From NCBI GenBank assembly GCA_003342815.1, contig PTEX01000192.1, forward strand, positions 562,825 through 626,824: 64,000 nt of DNA. Direction: 5' to 3'. This document shows, one piece after another, positions 27,501-39,700 of this stretch. The notes beneath the pieces were generated by a model. That model did no database searches. It worked only from the letters and a program-made list of their open reading frames with translations, and had not been told where the DNA came from. Positions within the stretch are counted from its first letter, which is position 1; each line of letters begins with the position of its first letter. The position numbers and the translations under genes were made by a program. Source of the stretch: Eudromia elegans (lineage: Eukaryota; Chordata; Aves; Tinamiformes; Tinamidae).

Positions 27501-30500
27501 GTCATCGTTGAGGGGTGGAGCAATAGCTGAGTGGTTTCAACATGCATTGCAAGGGTTTTTTACCCTTGGGAATCAGGGAAGCAGAAAATCTGTGAAAAGT
27601 GAGAAAAGAGGAAAGGGCTAGTTAAAACAGAAAGGAATTGTAGGCATGTTAATTCTCCAGTACAAATCCTCCTGTAGTGCTTGTACTGCATAGAACTTTC
27701 AAAATGAGTGGGGTTGGGCAATATGAATTGAGAAAGAATTGGCCTTGTTTTGCAGAGTGTGGAAGATGCCTATGGGAAATAGAAATTCAACCGCTGAGAG
27801 AAATCATCATTACCAGCTCAACTATTTGGGAATAAATCACAGATTACCTATATATGTAGCATACAGATTGTGATTTTAATATTAAATCACAGTGGGAGTA
27901 TGGTAGATTAGGCCAATTTCAAAATAAAATATGGTATTAGCCATTCTGTTTAAAACACCTTAAATGTGCTAGTCAGAATGATATTAAGGCAATATATTTT
28001 AGTGTTGACCTGAAGCTAGATTGTTATTGTTTTTATGCAAGTTGAGCAAATACAAAAATGGCAACTTTATCAAAAAACTACTCTATTGGTAAAATGTGAG
28101 AAATTTTATTCAGAAATTAAAAAAAAAAAATGCACACTTCAGAAAATAAACTTTTTTTCTCATTCCTGGAATCATTAGTAAAGGAACAATCAGTGTCACT
28201 AGACTGTGATCTAAAAACGTTTGTGAGGTCTGTTTTTTTTTTTTTTTCTTTACACCATTGCTGAATTTTCCATAGGTAATCTCAAATTAGACATATCAAG
28301 GAACTTTGGTATTTCATCAATTGCATACTTTAACCACATGGCCTCAGGTGCATACATAAAATATGAAGATTTTGAGATGTCCCTCAGAGGATTTTGATAT
28401 TTTTCATATTATATTCATATATTATAAAATTTATATTTTTTAATCTGGGATTTTTTTAAAAAAAGCTTCAAAAGCACAGGTTTTTCTCATTTAATCAGTT
28501 GAGATATATCTTGTGGCACAAACATGTAAAAGAAACATCAATGTAGTAAATTTGCTTCGTGAGCGATGAGAAGACTTGTGAAAGGTATCTGTTGGATGAA
28601 GAGCACTTGGCACGAAAAGACAGAAATGAGCAGACAGTGTCAAAACATCACTGTGAAACAGTCATCCAGTGTTTCATTATAAACCTACTAAACACATAGT
28701 AGTCTTACACCTACACATAATATAAAAATCTTCTCTGAAAATATGTCCATGATGCCATTGAGTCAAAGATGGCAGTTTTGATGACAATACAGTTCATATA
28801 CAGCATACTTTCTTGTAGTGCAGGAGTTTTTCACACCCTAGAAAGCAGTGCCTCACCAGCACCCTCCATTTTTATTTAGAAAATATGATTTCCTTATGTA
28901 TTTGGTTAACCATGATCCACCTTGATTTCTTTGGGATCAACTTAACCTCAGAAAGACTATCTCTTTGTAAGAGAAGGAAATATGTAATACCCTAATATGG
29001 AGAAGAAAATTATATTATGCTCTGTTATTGGGATCTTGTTCATTCTCTTTTTCTAATCCTACGCAAGGAATTGGAAACTGAAATCTGGAGAAACATAACA
29101 AACAACACCAAAAGAGGCTACAAACTGCATTTTGCAACTTTGAACTTAATATTCTTTTAATGCCCAAACAATGGTGTGTCTTAGAAACACGATAAAAGCC
29201 ATAAGAGTGTATCAAATTCTTGTGAAATGATTCCCCTACTTTGCAGGGTATAACATCACCTATTGAGGAATGTATTTGTTTAAGATGTTGCTACATCTGA
29301 TTATAAGATTATACTTAAGAAGATAATATATACTTTGCTGAGCATTACTTTATCATCTGTTTAGGGCTGAAGTATAATCCTGATCTATGTAAATAACTAG
29401 AATATAAAACAGATTTGCCCCTGACTTAATGAAGGTTATTTTCTGCCTTCTGTTTACGTGCGCCTGCAGATGTGGCCTTTTCTGAGTTGCAAATGCTTCT
29501 CTTTACAGTCCTTCCTCTTCACACCCTAAGGGGCAAAAAGCAGATTAGGATTTTTGGTTTTGTTTGTTTGGAAAAGAAGTTTTTTTCATGAATACCAAAA
29601 CAAGAACTATAGCATGAAGAATATCTTAAATGGCTTTCTAGCATTGTACAAACAAACCATGAAAACTTGAACTAAATGAAAAATATTGAACTCTGCAACT
29701 GAGACTCCGGGTGAAATTAGGTGCAGTATGAATTTAATATCCAGGACATATCTTCTCTGTGGGATTACAAAGGTCATCTATTAAAAAGTCAGCATTCACC
29801 GATGATTATATCCCACTCTATGCACAAGTTTATGTGTATATTTCACACACTAAAGAATGGTGCCTGGTTACAATTACTAATTTTTCATAGCAAATAATTT
29901 ATATCTGTCTTTGCACTTACAGATTTACAAAATCATTAAATCTTAGGAGGAGGATGTATATTTAAGCACTGAAAACTCAGGCTTCCTGGGTTAAAATGTG
30001 TGCCTTAATGAGGGAGCGATTGGAGTTAGTAACACTGGGCAGAAAGGCACACTGTGCTAATTCAGCACAAATGTTTTTCCTTGCCTCGATCCATAGTTGA
30101 GCTCGCACATGCTAACACCCTTCAACCCTAATTTTCCTTTCTCCGTTCAGTGCGGTGCTGGTTGTGCACCCCCGAGGAAATAATATTCCTATGGCTACAT
30201 CACCCTAAAGCTATTCCCTGACAGGCACTTTACTGATGTCAAAAGCCAGTTATCTCCAGAGGGCATTAAAAAAAAAAGTGTGTGTGTGTGGGACTTCATA
30301 AAAGATGCTGTATAGAGAGGAGCTGCCTCTGCCAGTTAAGTTTCCCAGTCAAGTTCTGATTTTGCATCGAGAGGACTTGTGCAGGTCGTAGCACAGCATC
30401 TGACAGCTAGGAAACCCGGAATTTTTACAAGTTGAAGTAGTGGTGGAGTGCTTTCCACCTGTGATTGAAGGAGCATTATGGATAAATCTGTGTGACAAAT

Positions 30501-33500
30501 CATGCAGACAGATCATCTCCTCTTTCTTGGCAGAATGCTCCTCTGGAAGCTTTCTACTGTATAGCAGCTATGAATCTGCTCTGAGCTCTTTGCTGTCACA
30601 TGTGCAAATTCAGTATTTGAACTAAATTAAAGCTAGGTATGATCTAATATAAGCTGCAACAGTCAAAAGCTGCCTGTGTTGTACTTCTAAATCCTGAAAT
30701 TATGAACTTCCATAATATAGCCTCTATGCCTCTAATTTACATGTGCTCAACCCACAGTTTGAATTGCTCTTACATTCTCACTGAACCTCAAGCAGAGCTG
30801 AGTTCTGTTTTTCCTTAAGCCTCTTTATTTAAAACATGAGCCTCCCTCATCCCTCACGGTTTGTTCAGTATGTCACCAGCCTTTTCAGTCCCACCCTAGC
30901 TACAAAAAACATATTCAGCTTTTTTACTCCACTGCATATAGACAGCACGGTGCAAGTGAGGTGACGCAGTTGCTGCAAAGCATTTTTGCTCCTTTCTTGC
31001 TGTTTTTTCCAGTGGGTTTAGCCATTCAAATAAGATATAGCAGACTGCTCTTATTGCCATGCGAGCATAAGTGCTGGACAAACTGTTGCCAGCAAAGACC
31101 TGTTTATCTTTGTTATGGGAGTACATCTCATGGTGGTGCGATATGGTCCTGTTCAATGCCCTCTGTTGCACTCCTAATCAGCTCGAGAATATGTTCTGCT
31201 GTGTGGACTGGTGGATTTGTTGGCTCTTCACATTTTGATACCAAGCAGAACTTTCTCTGCCATCATAAAACTTCTTTGCATGACAGACTTTCTTTCTCAA
31301 ACGTGTTATGTATAGGCAATCCATAAGAACATTTTGATCTCTTTTGCACAGGAAGATAAAAATGCTTGAAACATGGATGGCAAATATACTATCATTTCTC
31401 TAGAGTTAGTTTGTTGACATTGCCATCTCTCTTATCAGCCATCTACCTGAGCAGAGTAGGACTAAGGTATATACACCTGGCAAGAGAACATTTGTTTCTT
31501 TAATAAATAGACATCAACTTTTATTTGTTCCTGTGTATGACAATTTTATTCTTCAAAGCACTGAGTGATACTCATAATACCAAGCACTAGAATTTTGCAG
31601 GTCCCTGTTTCTGAACTTGTGATCCCTGAGGAAATAAAGGTAGGGACAGAGAGTAAGGAGAAAAGTTTGGGTGCCTAAATAGAGTTTGGAACTTTTTTAA
31701 TACACCACTGTTTAAAGGACTCATAAGGAATTCTGGTTCCTTCTGCTAATATAACTGTATTCAAACTTAGGCTTGTTAATAATACTATCTTTGTTTTATT
31801 ACTTCAATTTCTTTTCTGAAGAATGGTAAATTTTTCTCTCCCTGACTTTTCCTGATAAGCTTCTGTGCCAAAAAGAATACAATGCTCCTGTTGGTGCAAT
31901 TTACTGAGCAGATAATGCTGTATGGCATTAAGGTCAACACAGGTGTTTGCAACAGGGATGTGCTTACATTTAAATAGATGATCACTCAAGTTTGGGAAAC
32001 ACAAATGTTACTGGACAACCAGGAGGAGTAAATTTCTAAATATGATAATGAATGCTCTTTCATAATAAATTTGCTTTCCTGGTAATAAAACAGTGAATAA
32101 TCATATCAAAATATAGTAGGCAGATTTTTAAAATATTGTTAGATGTTTTTTCATTTTTCTTTTCTTTTTTAATAATATGATGTTACATATTTGGGAAAAA
32201 ATGACACAGGACATGAGTTTGTTATATGGACATCATCTAAATAATATTTTGAGCTGGCAAACAGCAATTTTGGAGGGGGGGCTTAGACTGCAATTTTCCT
32301 TCCCCCCATCCTTTTGTGTCTGCATTTATGCAGAGCACACAAGGAGGAAGGTCTTATCTCATTCAGCTTTTTCATAGGCAGCTTGAGAGGCAAATCTATT
32401 CTTTTGAAAGCCTCTTTCTAAAATAGTCTTAACCTAACTGTACGCATTTCAGAGGATTGTTAAAAAAAATCGTTTTCTTTTGCTAGGTAGTTTAGAAAGT
32501 AGCTACACATAATTGCAGTTTTTCTGATTTGATTTTTTATCAAGATGACAAGTAAGATCTGAAAAATTGTTTGCAAATTGGAAAATTGGGGTGAAAAGTT
32601 TGGTTCAGCTTTTTTTTTTTTTAGTGAAAGAAAGAGAATGTTTATGAGATAAAATAGACTAAGGAAGATTAAATCTAAAGTCCTTTTGCTATAGCAAATA
32701 TTTCTCTATCCCACTAGGCCATATTCTTAACAAGACCACGAGTCTATACACATGTTCTCAGACTTGACATACTTTCATACTATGTTTTATTTCACACCAA
32801 AAAGTCTCCTGAAATAGGCTGTAAAGTTCAGCAAGGAAAGACTAACAATATGACTTTAGGCAGCTTGCTTCTTCCAGACCTTCATGTTCCCTTACACTTC
32901 AATCAGAAAATCATTGGAAAATTGTATCTGCGTCAGTGGAGAAAGTTGTAAATTAGCTGAGCAGTGCTAAATCGTACTTGAGGCTCCAGCTGCTGGTGAC
33001 ATGGATTGTCCAGAGTCCTAAACAGGCTGGGTCTTTCTTGTAATAACAACTTATAGGCATAAGGAGGGGGTGCAGCTTCCTGCAACTTTCACCTATTCAA
33101 TTATTTGGGGAAAAACGAAGACTGAGAGTTAGTAGTCTCCTTCCCAATAGTCAGCTCTCCTCTCTTGTTCCCAGGCTCTGGCTTTAGGGGTTAGGGCAGG
33201 TTGATTAATGGACTCTACATTCTCATAGTTGCATTTTCTCCGTATTAGAGCTGCAGGGGTTTTTTTACCCCTTCTGCAGAGCGAACAGGCCAAGAATTAT
33301 GTATGAGTGGTGAAAGGTTCTGTAGACAACCCTTTGCTCTTAACAGAATCCCCTCCATCATGTGCATGTATTATTTTACCTAGTTGGTCTTCCCATCAAA
33401 GCCGATATATGGGAAGAATTAATTGCTTTATGATATTTCCATAGATGCTGTTCTGAGCTATGCTGAGTCTTCTAAGAATTAATACAGTGTGTATGGTTTG

Positions 33501-33879
33501 AATTATGTCTGAATTGTTAACTCTGAACCAGGTACATGTACATGGATCAGGGGAGAACTAGTTCATCTGCTATCAAAGTCTTTAAGGTTTATTACTTATT
33601 ATTATTATTATTATCATCATCAGTTAGAATATTTTTTTCTTTTGTCTTTTTTTTCTTTTTTTTTAATAATGCAGCATTTTTTCATAAATAGGATTGCCTA
33701 GTTAGGAAGCCCAGTGTTCTCTCTGTCCTCAGTTGCCTGTGTTGCAATTCTGTATTTCAAGTTCTGTCACAACACTGAAGTAGAAAGGAAAAATAAAACT
33801 GAATTCTGCTAAGCCATTAATTTTGTCCTATAAAAATATTAAAATTGAGTTACACAAAGCTGTGTATTTCTAGCTGTGT
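24573..33879. other. Intergenic sequence, no gene seen
   Basis: About 9.3 kb. The longest frame (about 120 codons at 30961-31326) overlaps another frame on the opposite strand and resembles nothing I know. The segment contains a 15-base T tract (28233-28247), a TG tract near 30280 and an ATT/CAT repeat (33597-33621). The stretch 30000-30300 has the even texture of a conserved non-coding element, but that cannot be shown from one sequence. Confidence 0.65.
33597..33621. repeat. (ATT)n/(CAT)n trinucleotide repeat
   Basis: Several ATT units followed by CATCATCAG. Short microsatellite. Confidence 0.85.
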
Positions 33880-34363
33880 TGTAATCACTTGCAATGCATT
33901 CCTTTTATTTATGGCACACATCTATAAAAAAAAAAAAAAAGTAAAAAGAAGAGAGAATTCTTTATATGCTTTCAAAGGGCTCAGATGTATTTTCTGCTAT
34001 TATTACAAAAATATGTGATAGATTCCAGTTTTTAAAAGTTGTATAGATCCAAGGTATTTCTAAATTTAATTAATGTTTAAGTTTAATAAAATAATATGCA
34101 AAATCATTATTTAGAGACATTAATGAAGTCTACTTTCTACCACAATTTGAATAGACAGCACTAAAATAGCAATAAAATACATTAACATTAGGTCATCTAC
34201 TTTGCATTTATAACAATAAGCCCACATTTTCAGAAAGGATAATCTTAAACAACATTTTTTTCAGTACCAACAGTACATCTTTATCTTAAAATTCCAAATG
34301 TTTCAACAATAGAAGACAATTAAGAACTAGACAATTATTCTTCATCTTTCAATGATTTATGAC
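33880..34363 (+). repeat. Duplicated non-coding element A, copy 1
   Basis: This block aligns in the same orientation with about 36245-36717. The best part runs from 34065 (TTTAATTAATG) to 34363. It includes a 46-base perfect match (34271-34316), a 21-base perfect match (34116-34136) and a shared CTTTGCATT followed closely by AACAATAAGCCCACA (from 34200). The last pair resembles a POU octamer-like site next to a SOX site. Left of 34065 the match is weaker but traceable. I know no transposon family with this sequence. It is probably one member of a locally duplicated regulatory element; function is inference. Confidence 0.8.
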
Positions 34364-36244
34364 AGAAAGACCTTTTCTTGGGAGTTCGAGGTGGTTGGGA
34401 AGAAGAGTATTTTTAAGATGGCTGTTTCCTGTCTTCCCTTTTATTTACTAGGCACAGGTTTTACTTCATTGTATCCAACAATCAACTTATTAGCTTGTTT
34501 GGATGTATGGCCTTAGATGTGAACATATACATATATAGAGTTGTCTTCTCCAGCATTTATATGCACACATGCAAAAAAAAAAAAAAAAAAAAAATCATTC
34601 ATGTTCCTGACAGAGCACAGCAGAAACAAAACACAACTGGAAGGACTCTTTCTCCTATATTTACTTGCAATAGCATTCACAATATGCTTATTATATTATA
34701 TATGCTTATTATATGCTTTCCAGGTCCTGAAAGAAGTATTTTGCTCATTCCAAGGAGTTGACAACGACTGTCAAACAGAGGAAAGGAGTTAACAGCGACT
34801 GTAGTCAGGCTTGTAGCTCTCAGCTCCCTGCTAATGCGATGGTACATGGGCTGGGGTGCAGTACAGTACATGAAGTTAGAACTGTAAGATCTTCTTGACT
34901 TTGAGTTGTAAAAGACATCTCTGGAGCATTAGATGGTGGACTGGCTTTCAAACAGAGCCACAACGGGGTTGCATCCAGGTTTATCCTGATTTACTGCTGC
35001 AGCATCAGACACTTTGTCGCTTGGGATGATTGGAGCAGAACATGGAAGTATAGATCTTTACAATTCTAACTCATTTAACCCAGTTAATTCAGCAAAGGTT
35101 ATTATTTTTTGTATGGCTGCTGGGTGATCTGCAGTGCTGCATGGCAAAGCAAAAGGCAGGGCTCTTTAAATAAACACTGGAGAGGAGGGAGAAGCTAATG
35201 CTCATAGCTGCTGGTGTTGCCTGAGGAGGCAATGCTGGAGTAATTCATCCTGTTCTTTCTTTTCTATTCCCATCCAGAGTGATTGTCTTTTATACAGAGA
35301 CATTATTGGCTCCCTTGGCTTCCTGACACACATGGGAAGTGATATTCATATTCCTTGTTCCCTCTGTTATGCCCTAATTCCAACTCCTAAGCAAGCATTT
35401 CCACAGTGGTCAGTGACTGACCACTTGTGTTTATACCCTGAGGATCTCTGCCATCACTCTAGATTTTTAAACTCAAGTCATCATCCACTGCCATCCTCGT
35501 GTGGAGGGCTACTCCCACTGCAGCTATTTTATTTCTTCCTGGATTAATCAGTACCACATATCTGTGATACCACATAAGATTTTATCCAGCGATGGAGCAC
35601 CACTTTGCACAAAGCTCCCATGAGTTTTGTTGTTATTGTAGATGACAACAAAAAGGTAACCTCAAGGTGAAAGAAACTTCATCCATTCTCATTAAGTTAA
35701 TGAGAAAGTTTCCAATGACCAAACTTTGGTGCAAGAGCTTTGTGGTCCAGACCCCCATGTTGCTAGTATTCTCTGTTGGCTGATAATTTTTAAGCCTTTT
35801 ATCCACGAGGTCTGGTATGCTGAATGCATTTATTCTCTGTATCTCACAGCTGTGAGTCACGTTTGCATGTCCACCTCCAGCACTATGAACAACTGTACCT
35901 GCAGCTGGGCTTCCCAGGAAGAGCTGTGATGTAAGAGCTGTTACTACCTCTATTTAGAAGCCAAGTCTATTTAAGATATCTTGAAGTAAACTAGAAGAAA
36001 TTCAGATCTGGTGCTTTTCCAAGCATCTACTCTGGCCTTTGCAGCCAAATTACCAGGCTTGGTAAAGCTGAAACGCAGGTAAATGCTACCTGATGTCCTG
36101 TTCTGTAGTCTTCCTTTCAGAAGTAAAGGAACTGCACTGTGTTGTTTGCAATCTGCAGCTTTATAACATCTTACACAAAGTTTGCCCTGTCTATATGAAG
36201 GTTGTCAGATGGATAGGTTAGATACTGAAATGGATTTATAATGG
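34364..36244. other. Spacer between the two A copies, no gene seen
   Basis: About 1.9 kb that does not align with the flanking copies. It contains a 22-base A tract (34573-34594). Frames are under 90 codons and unremarkable. Confidence 0.7.
34573..34594. repeat. Poly-A tract, 22 A
   Basis: Uninterrupted homopolymer. No recognisable retroposon body precedes it. Confidence 0.9.
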
Positions 36245-36717
36245 ACATGTGATTTGCAATGACCACGCACCCTTTTTTTATAGCTGCCATCAAGGATAGA
36301 AGTACAAAAAGAATAAAATTCCTAAATTGTATTAAGAGTTATCGTTATTATTATTACCAAAAGATTTTGTACTTCTATTTTTAAAACCTGTGTAATTCTA
36401 TGATGCTTCTCCATTTAATTAATGTGCTAGTACAATAAAGTAACACACAAAATCATTATTTTGTGACATTAATGAAGTCTACTTTTCAAGCACAATTTGA
36501 ATAGGCAATTGAACAACAGTGCACTAAAACACATTAAAACCAGGTCATCTGCTTTGCATTTCTAACAATAAGCCCACAGTTCCATGAAGGGTAATCTTAA
36601 ACCACTTTTTTTTTTCAGAGCAGCCAGTACATCTTTATCTTAAAATTCCAAATGTTTCAACAATAGAAGATTGTTAAGAACTAGACAATTATTTTTCAGC
36701 ACCCATTGATTAATGAC
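36245..36717 (+). repeat. Duplicated non-coding element A, copy 2
   Basis: Partner of 33880-34363, offset by about 2.35 kb. The perfect blocks fall at 36465-36485 (21 bases) and 36625-36670 (46 bases), and the POU/SOX-like pair starts at 36552. Between the perfect blocks the copies differ by substitutions and small indels. The cores therefore seem preserved while their surroundings drifted. Confidence 0.8.
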
Positions 36718-39700
36718 TTAGTCTATGACACACAGAGAAAGTGTAGAACAAAGGAGTGCATTATAATAATGCATAGGCATTAAACCATCTTCATTAATAG
36801 GGTCTTTTTGGAATCTGCTTAGCATAAAACAAAATATGCCATAAAGAAAGTGAAGTATTAGCTTTAAATATCTCTTTAAATTCACTTGATAAGAAGAAAA
36901 CCTAGACTGTGCCCCTGGTCTTAAAAATATTTTGGGTTTTTGTGACTCACAAAAACTAGGTGAGCTGCAACAGGGTTTCTGAGGTATGATTTTAGCTTTG
37001 TTTTCATAGGCCACATATTTAATATTTTACAATTAGGGCTTTGCATTAAAATTAGACTCTTTCATAATTATTCTCATTCTCTGCAACACCAGAGTTCAAG
37101 GCATTGCTGAGCATTGTTGCCAGTATCAAAATCTGGATATTTTAAATTAATTAACCTGTTGAGATTTAGTAATGCAAAATTATTAAATGGTGTTTGTGAT
37201 GAGCATGAGCAACAGGAAAGCAGATAGTTTAAGTACAAAGAGCTTTAACTATAAAAGATTTTGTTAACTTCCAGAATCCCATAAATGTCTCTGCTTTCAT
37301 GTTTTAATCCATGAGCTGCTTTGGGCCCTCCTTTTACAAATGTATATTAATTCTTTCACCACACCTTCTTCCATTGATTTTGTCAAGCTTGACAATTCTT
37401 ATATGTTAAGGACATCTCTAGGTGTTTGCAGGACCTGGATCTAACATACGTTGAAGATGTTCTCTCTTTTGTTATGGCAATTTGTAATTGGTGGGTTTTT
37501 TAAGCTCTTGATTACATTTTAAATATAATAAGCATTTATACCTAGTGTTATCATGATTCTGTACTCCAAGTTTATATCCAACATTCCTAAATTCACATGT
37601 AAGCCAAAGAATAAGGCTGAAATATGAGCTAGGAATAGACCGTGTTCACAGCACTTGGGATGGACAGAAGAAGATGGATTATGGAGAGGTTGTTGGAGCT
37701 AAGTGAATAATTCACAGTGAATAATTCATTTGACAAACTTAGCCTCTTTGTACTTACAGACCAGATAACAGTCTTCTTCTTGTTCATTCATTATTCAGAT
37801 TTATTCAGTAAGTATCTTTTGAATAGGGCACAGAACAGAGCAGCGAAGGCATCTCATTGTGGCTCCGAAAGCATGAATTAAAATCTCCCTCTCTGGATTC
37901 ATACTTCATTTAACTCATTTGCAAATTGGGACCTGCACATTTGGACTAAGGAAAGAGTCAAAAGAATTGCTGCACTGCGGACCAAAAGCACATCTGACCT
38001 AGGCTGACACCTGAAAGGCTGTGTTTGTCCCCAAACAGTCCTTCTGTCTGGCTGAGCAGAGTGGGACAGAACAGTCTCTCCTGTTGTCTGGCTTTGTGAG
38101 ACAGCGGCTGCGTAGGACCAGGCCAGCACCCGTGCAGGACGGCAGCTCATCTCGACTCATCTCGGAGAGTGGTAGAGTGAAGGGAGAGGGGAAAGGGTTT
38201 GCTTTCAAGGCATTATCAGAATAAGGCTAAAGGGACATTTTTCTTTTAAATTTGCAGTGGTTTACCAAGTCCGAGGCGTGAGGTGCTGTTCATGCTCAGA
38301 GCATGCGCTGCCACTGCTGTGCTTCATGTGCTTTACATGTGTCATATGTGTTCTGCCCACTAAGTCCCCTGTGAGCAAGGTCATACATTACCTGGCTCTT
38401 TGGAGGCCACTGGGAAGGTCTTGGGCTGAGACTCCTGACATTTTATAGGAAGCCAGGAATACTTGGAAACTCCAGGTGAGGTGCCTAAGCTTTGATGCCC
38501 AGGATTAAGCTCCATCACTGCTATTTACTAGCAGCATTTCTGTTGCAATCAGCAGCCTACAGTAAAAAGCTGCTGCCCCCAAGAGCTTATCGTCTAAATG
38601 GATAATATTGGAGATGTATAGGGAATAAAGTGAAATATATAAAACCAGTAGGTACAAGGAATTGTGCCACGCTGTTTTTACCTGATGAAGCTTTGAAGAA
38701 AAGTCTTTACTTGAATAAGAATATCCTTCCCCTATCCCTGCCTCCCCCTACAGAATTTTTTTCTGGATTGAATTCCATTCAGTTAATGACATATACTGTA
38801 GCTGTATCTAATAAAGGTAATTATTGGTATTTTCATTTCTCTAGCCAGATGTAACAATCTTTTGATTAACTTTTTTTTTTATACTTTAATTGTTTTAATT
38901 TAAATATGTGTATCTGATAAAATATTTACTGGCAGCTCATCTGCCAAGGACGTACACAGCTCAATAAACACAAATTGTGCTGCAGTTTGTACATATTTTA
39001 TAACATTAATTTGTTGGTCAATGTTTAACAGCTTAGTGCTAGAGCCATTTCATCATGCATTCTATTAGTTTATCAATAAACACTCATGTTATATCTTCTA
39101 AATGGTTAGCTGCGAGAAGAATGAGAAAAAGAGAAATCTTCCCCCTCTTCTCTTAGGATGCAACTGATGAAGAATAAAATTAATGTTAATTAAAATATAT
39201 ATACAGTGATCATGCTTTTGAATTTAAACGTGAAAGAAAATGTATTTTATGCAAACATTTAAAAATATTTTCTTCTATAGTATCAAAGATGAAGCAAATT
39301 ATTTTAGAGAGAATCTTTTTCATCAACATTTTGACGAAAAAAGAAAGCTAAAAGCAATAATTTAATTTTTAGTGCTTCTAGGTTTCATTTTGCCTTGTGT
39401 CAATGTTTGCTTTTGTCAATGACAAACTCTAAAGCTCTGGCATAACCTTTTCTGGGAGTCCTCTTCATGTTGCCCAAGGGGTCTTACAGCAGCAAACTTA
39501 GTGATAGCCTCTGGTCCTTAAAGGCAGAATCCGACCATGATCAGAAAACAGAAAAAAAGCCTTAGGTATTTCTTTCTGTTGTCAAAAGTGTTTGCAGAAA
39601 AATGAGGATGTGTGGACAATTGTCAGGATGTTATGCAGTCCCTTCAGACAGCTGTGTTTAGGTAGTCACTAGAATTGGATTCTCCCCAGATCAGCTTTGA

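Noticed and set aside
30961-31326. A 121-codon plus-strand frame
   Set aside because: No recognisable domain or start context. A comparable frame exists on the opposite strand.
36385-36410. AATTCTATGATGC considered as a CR1 3' terminal repeat
   Set aside because: CR1 elements end in tandem ATTCTATG-type 8-mers. Here only one imperfect unit exists, inside duplicated element A, with no CR1 body upstream.
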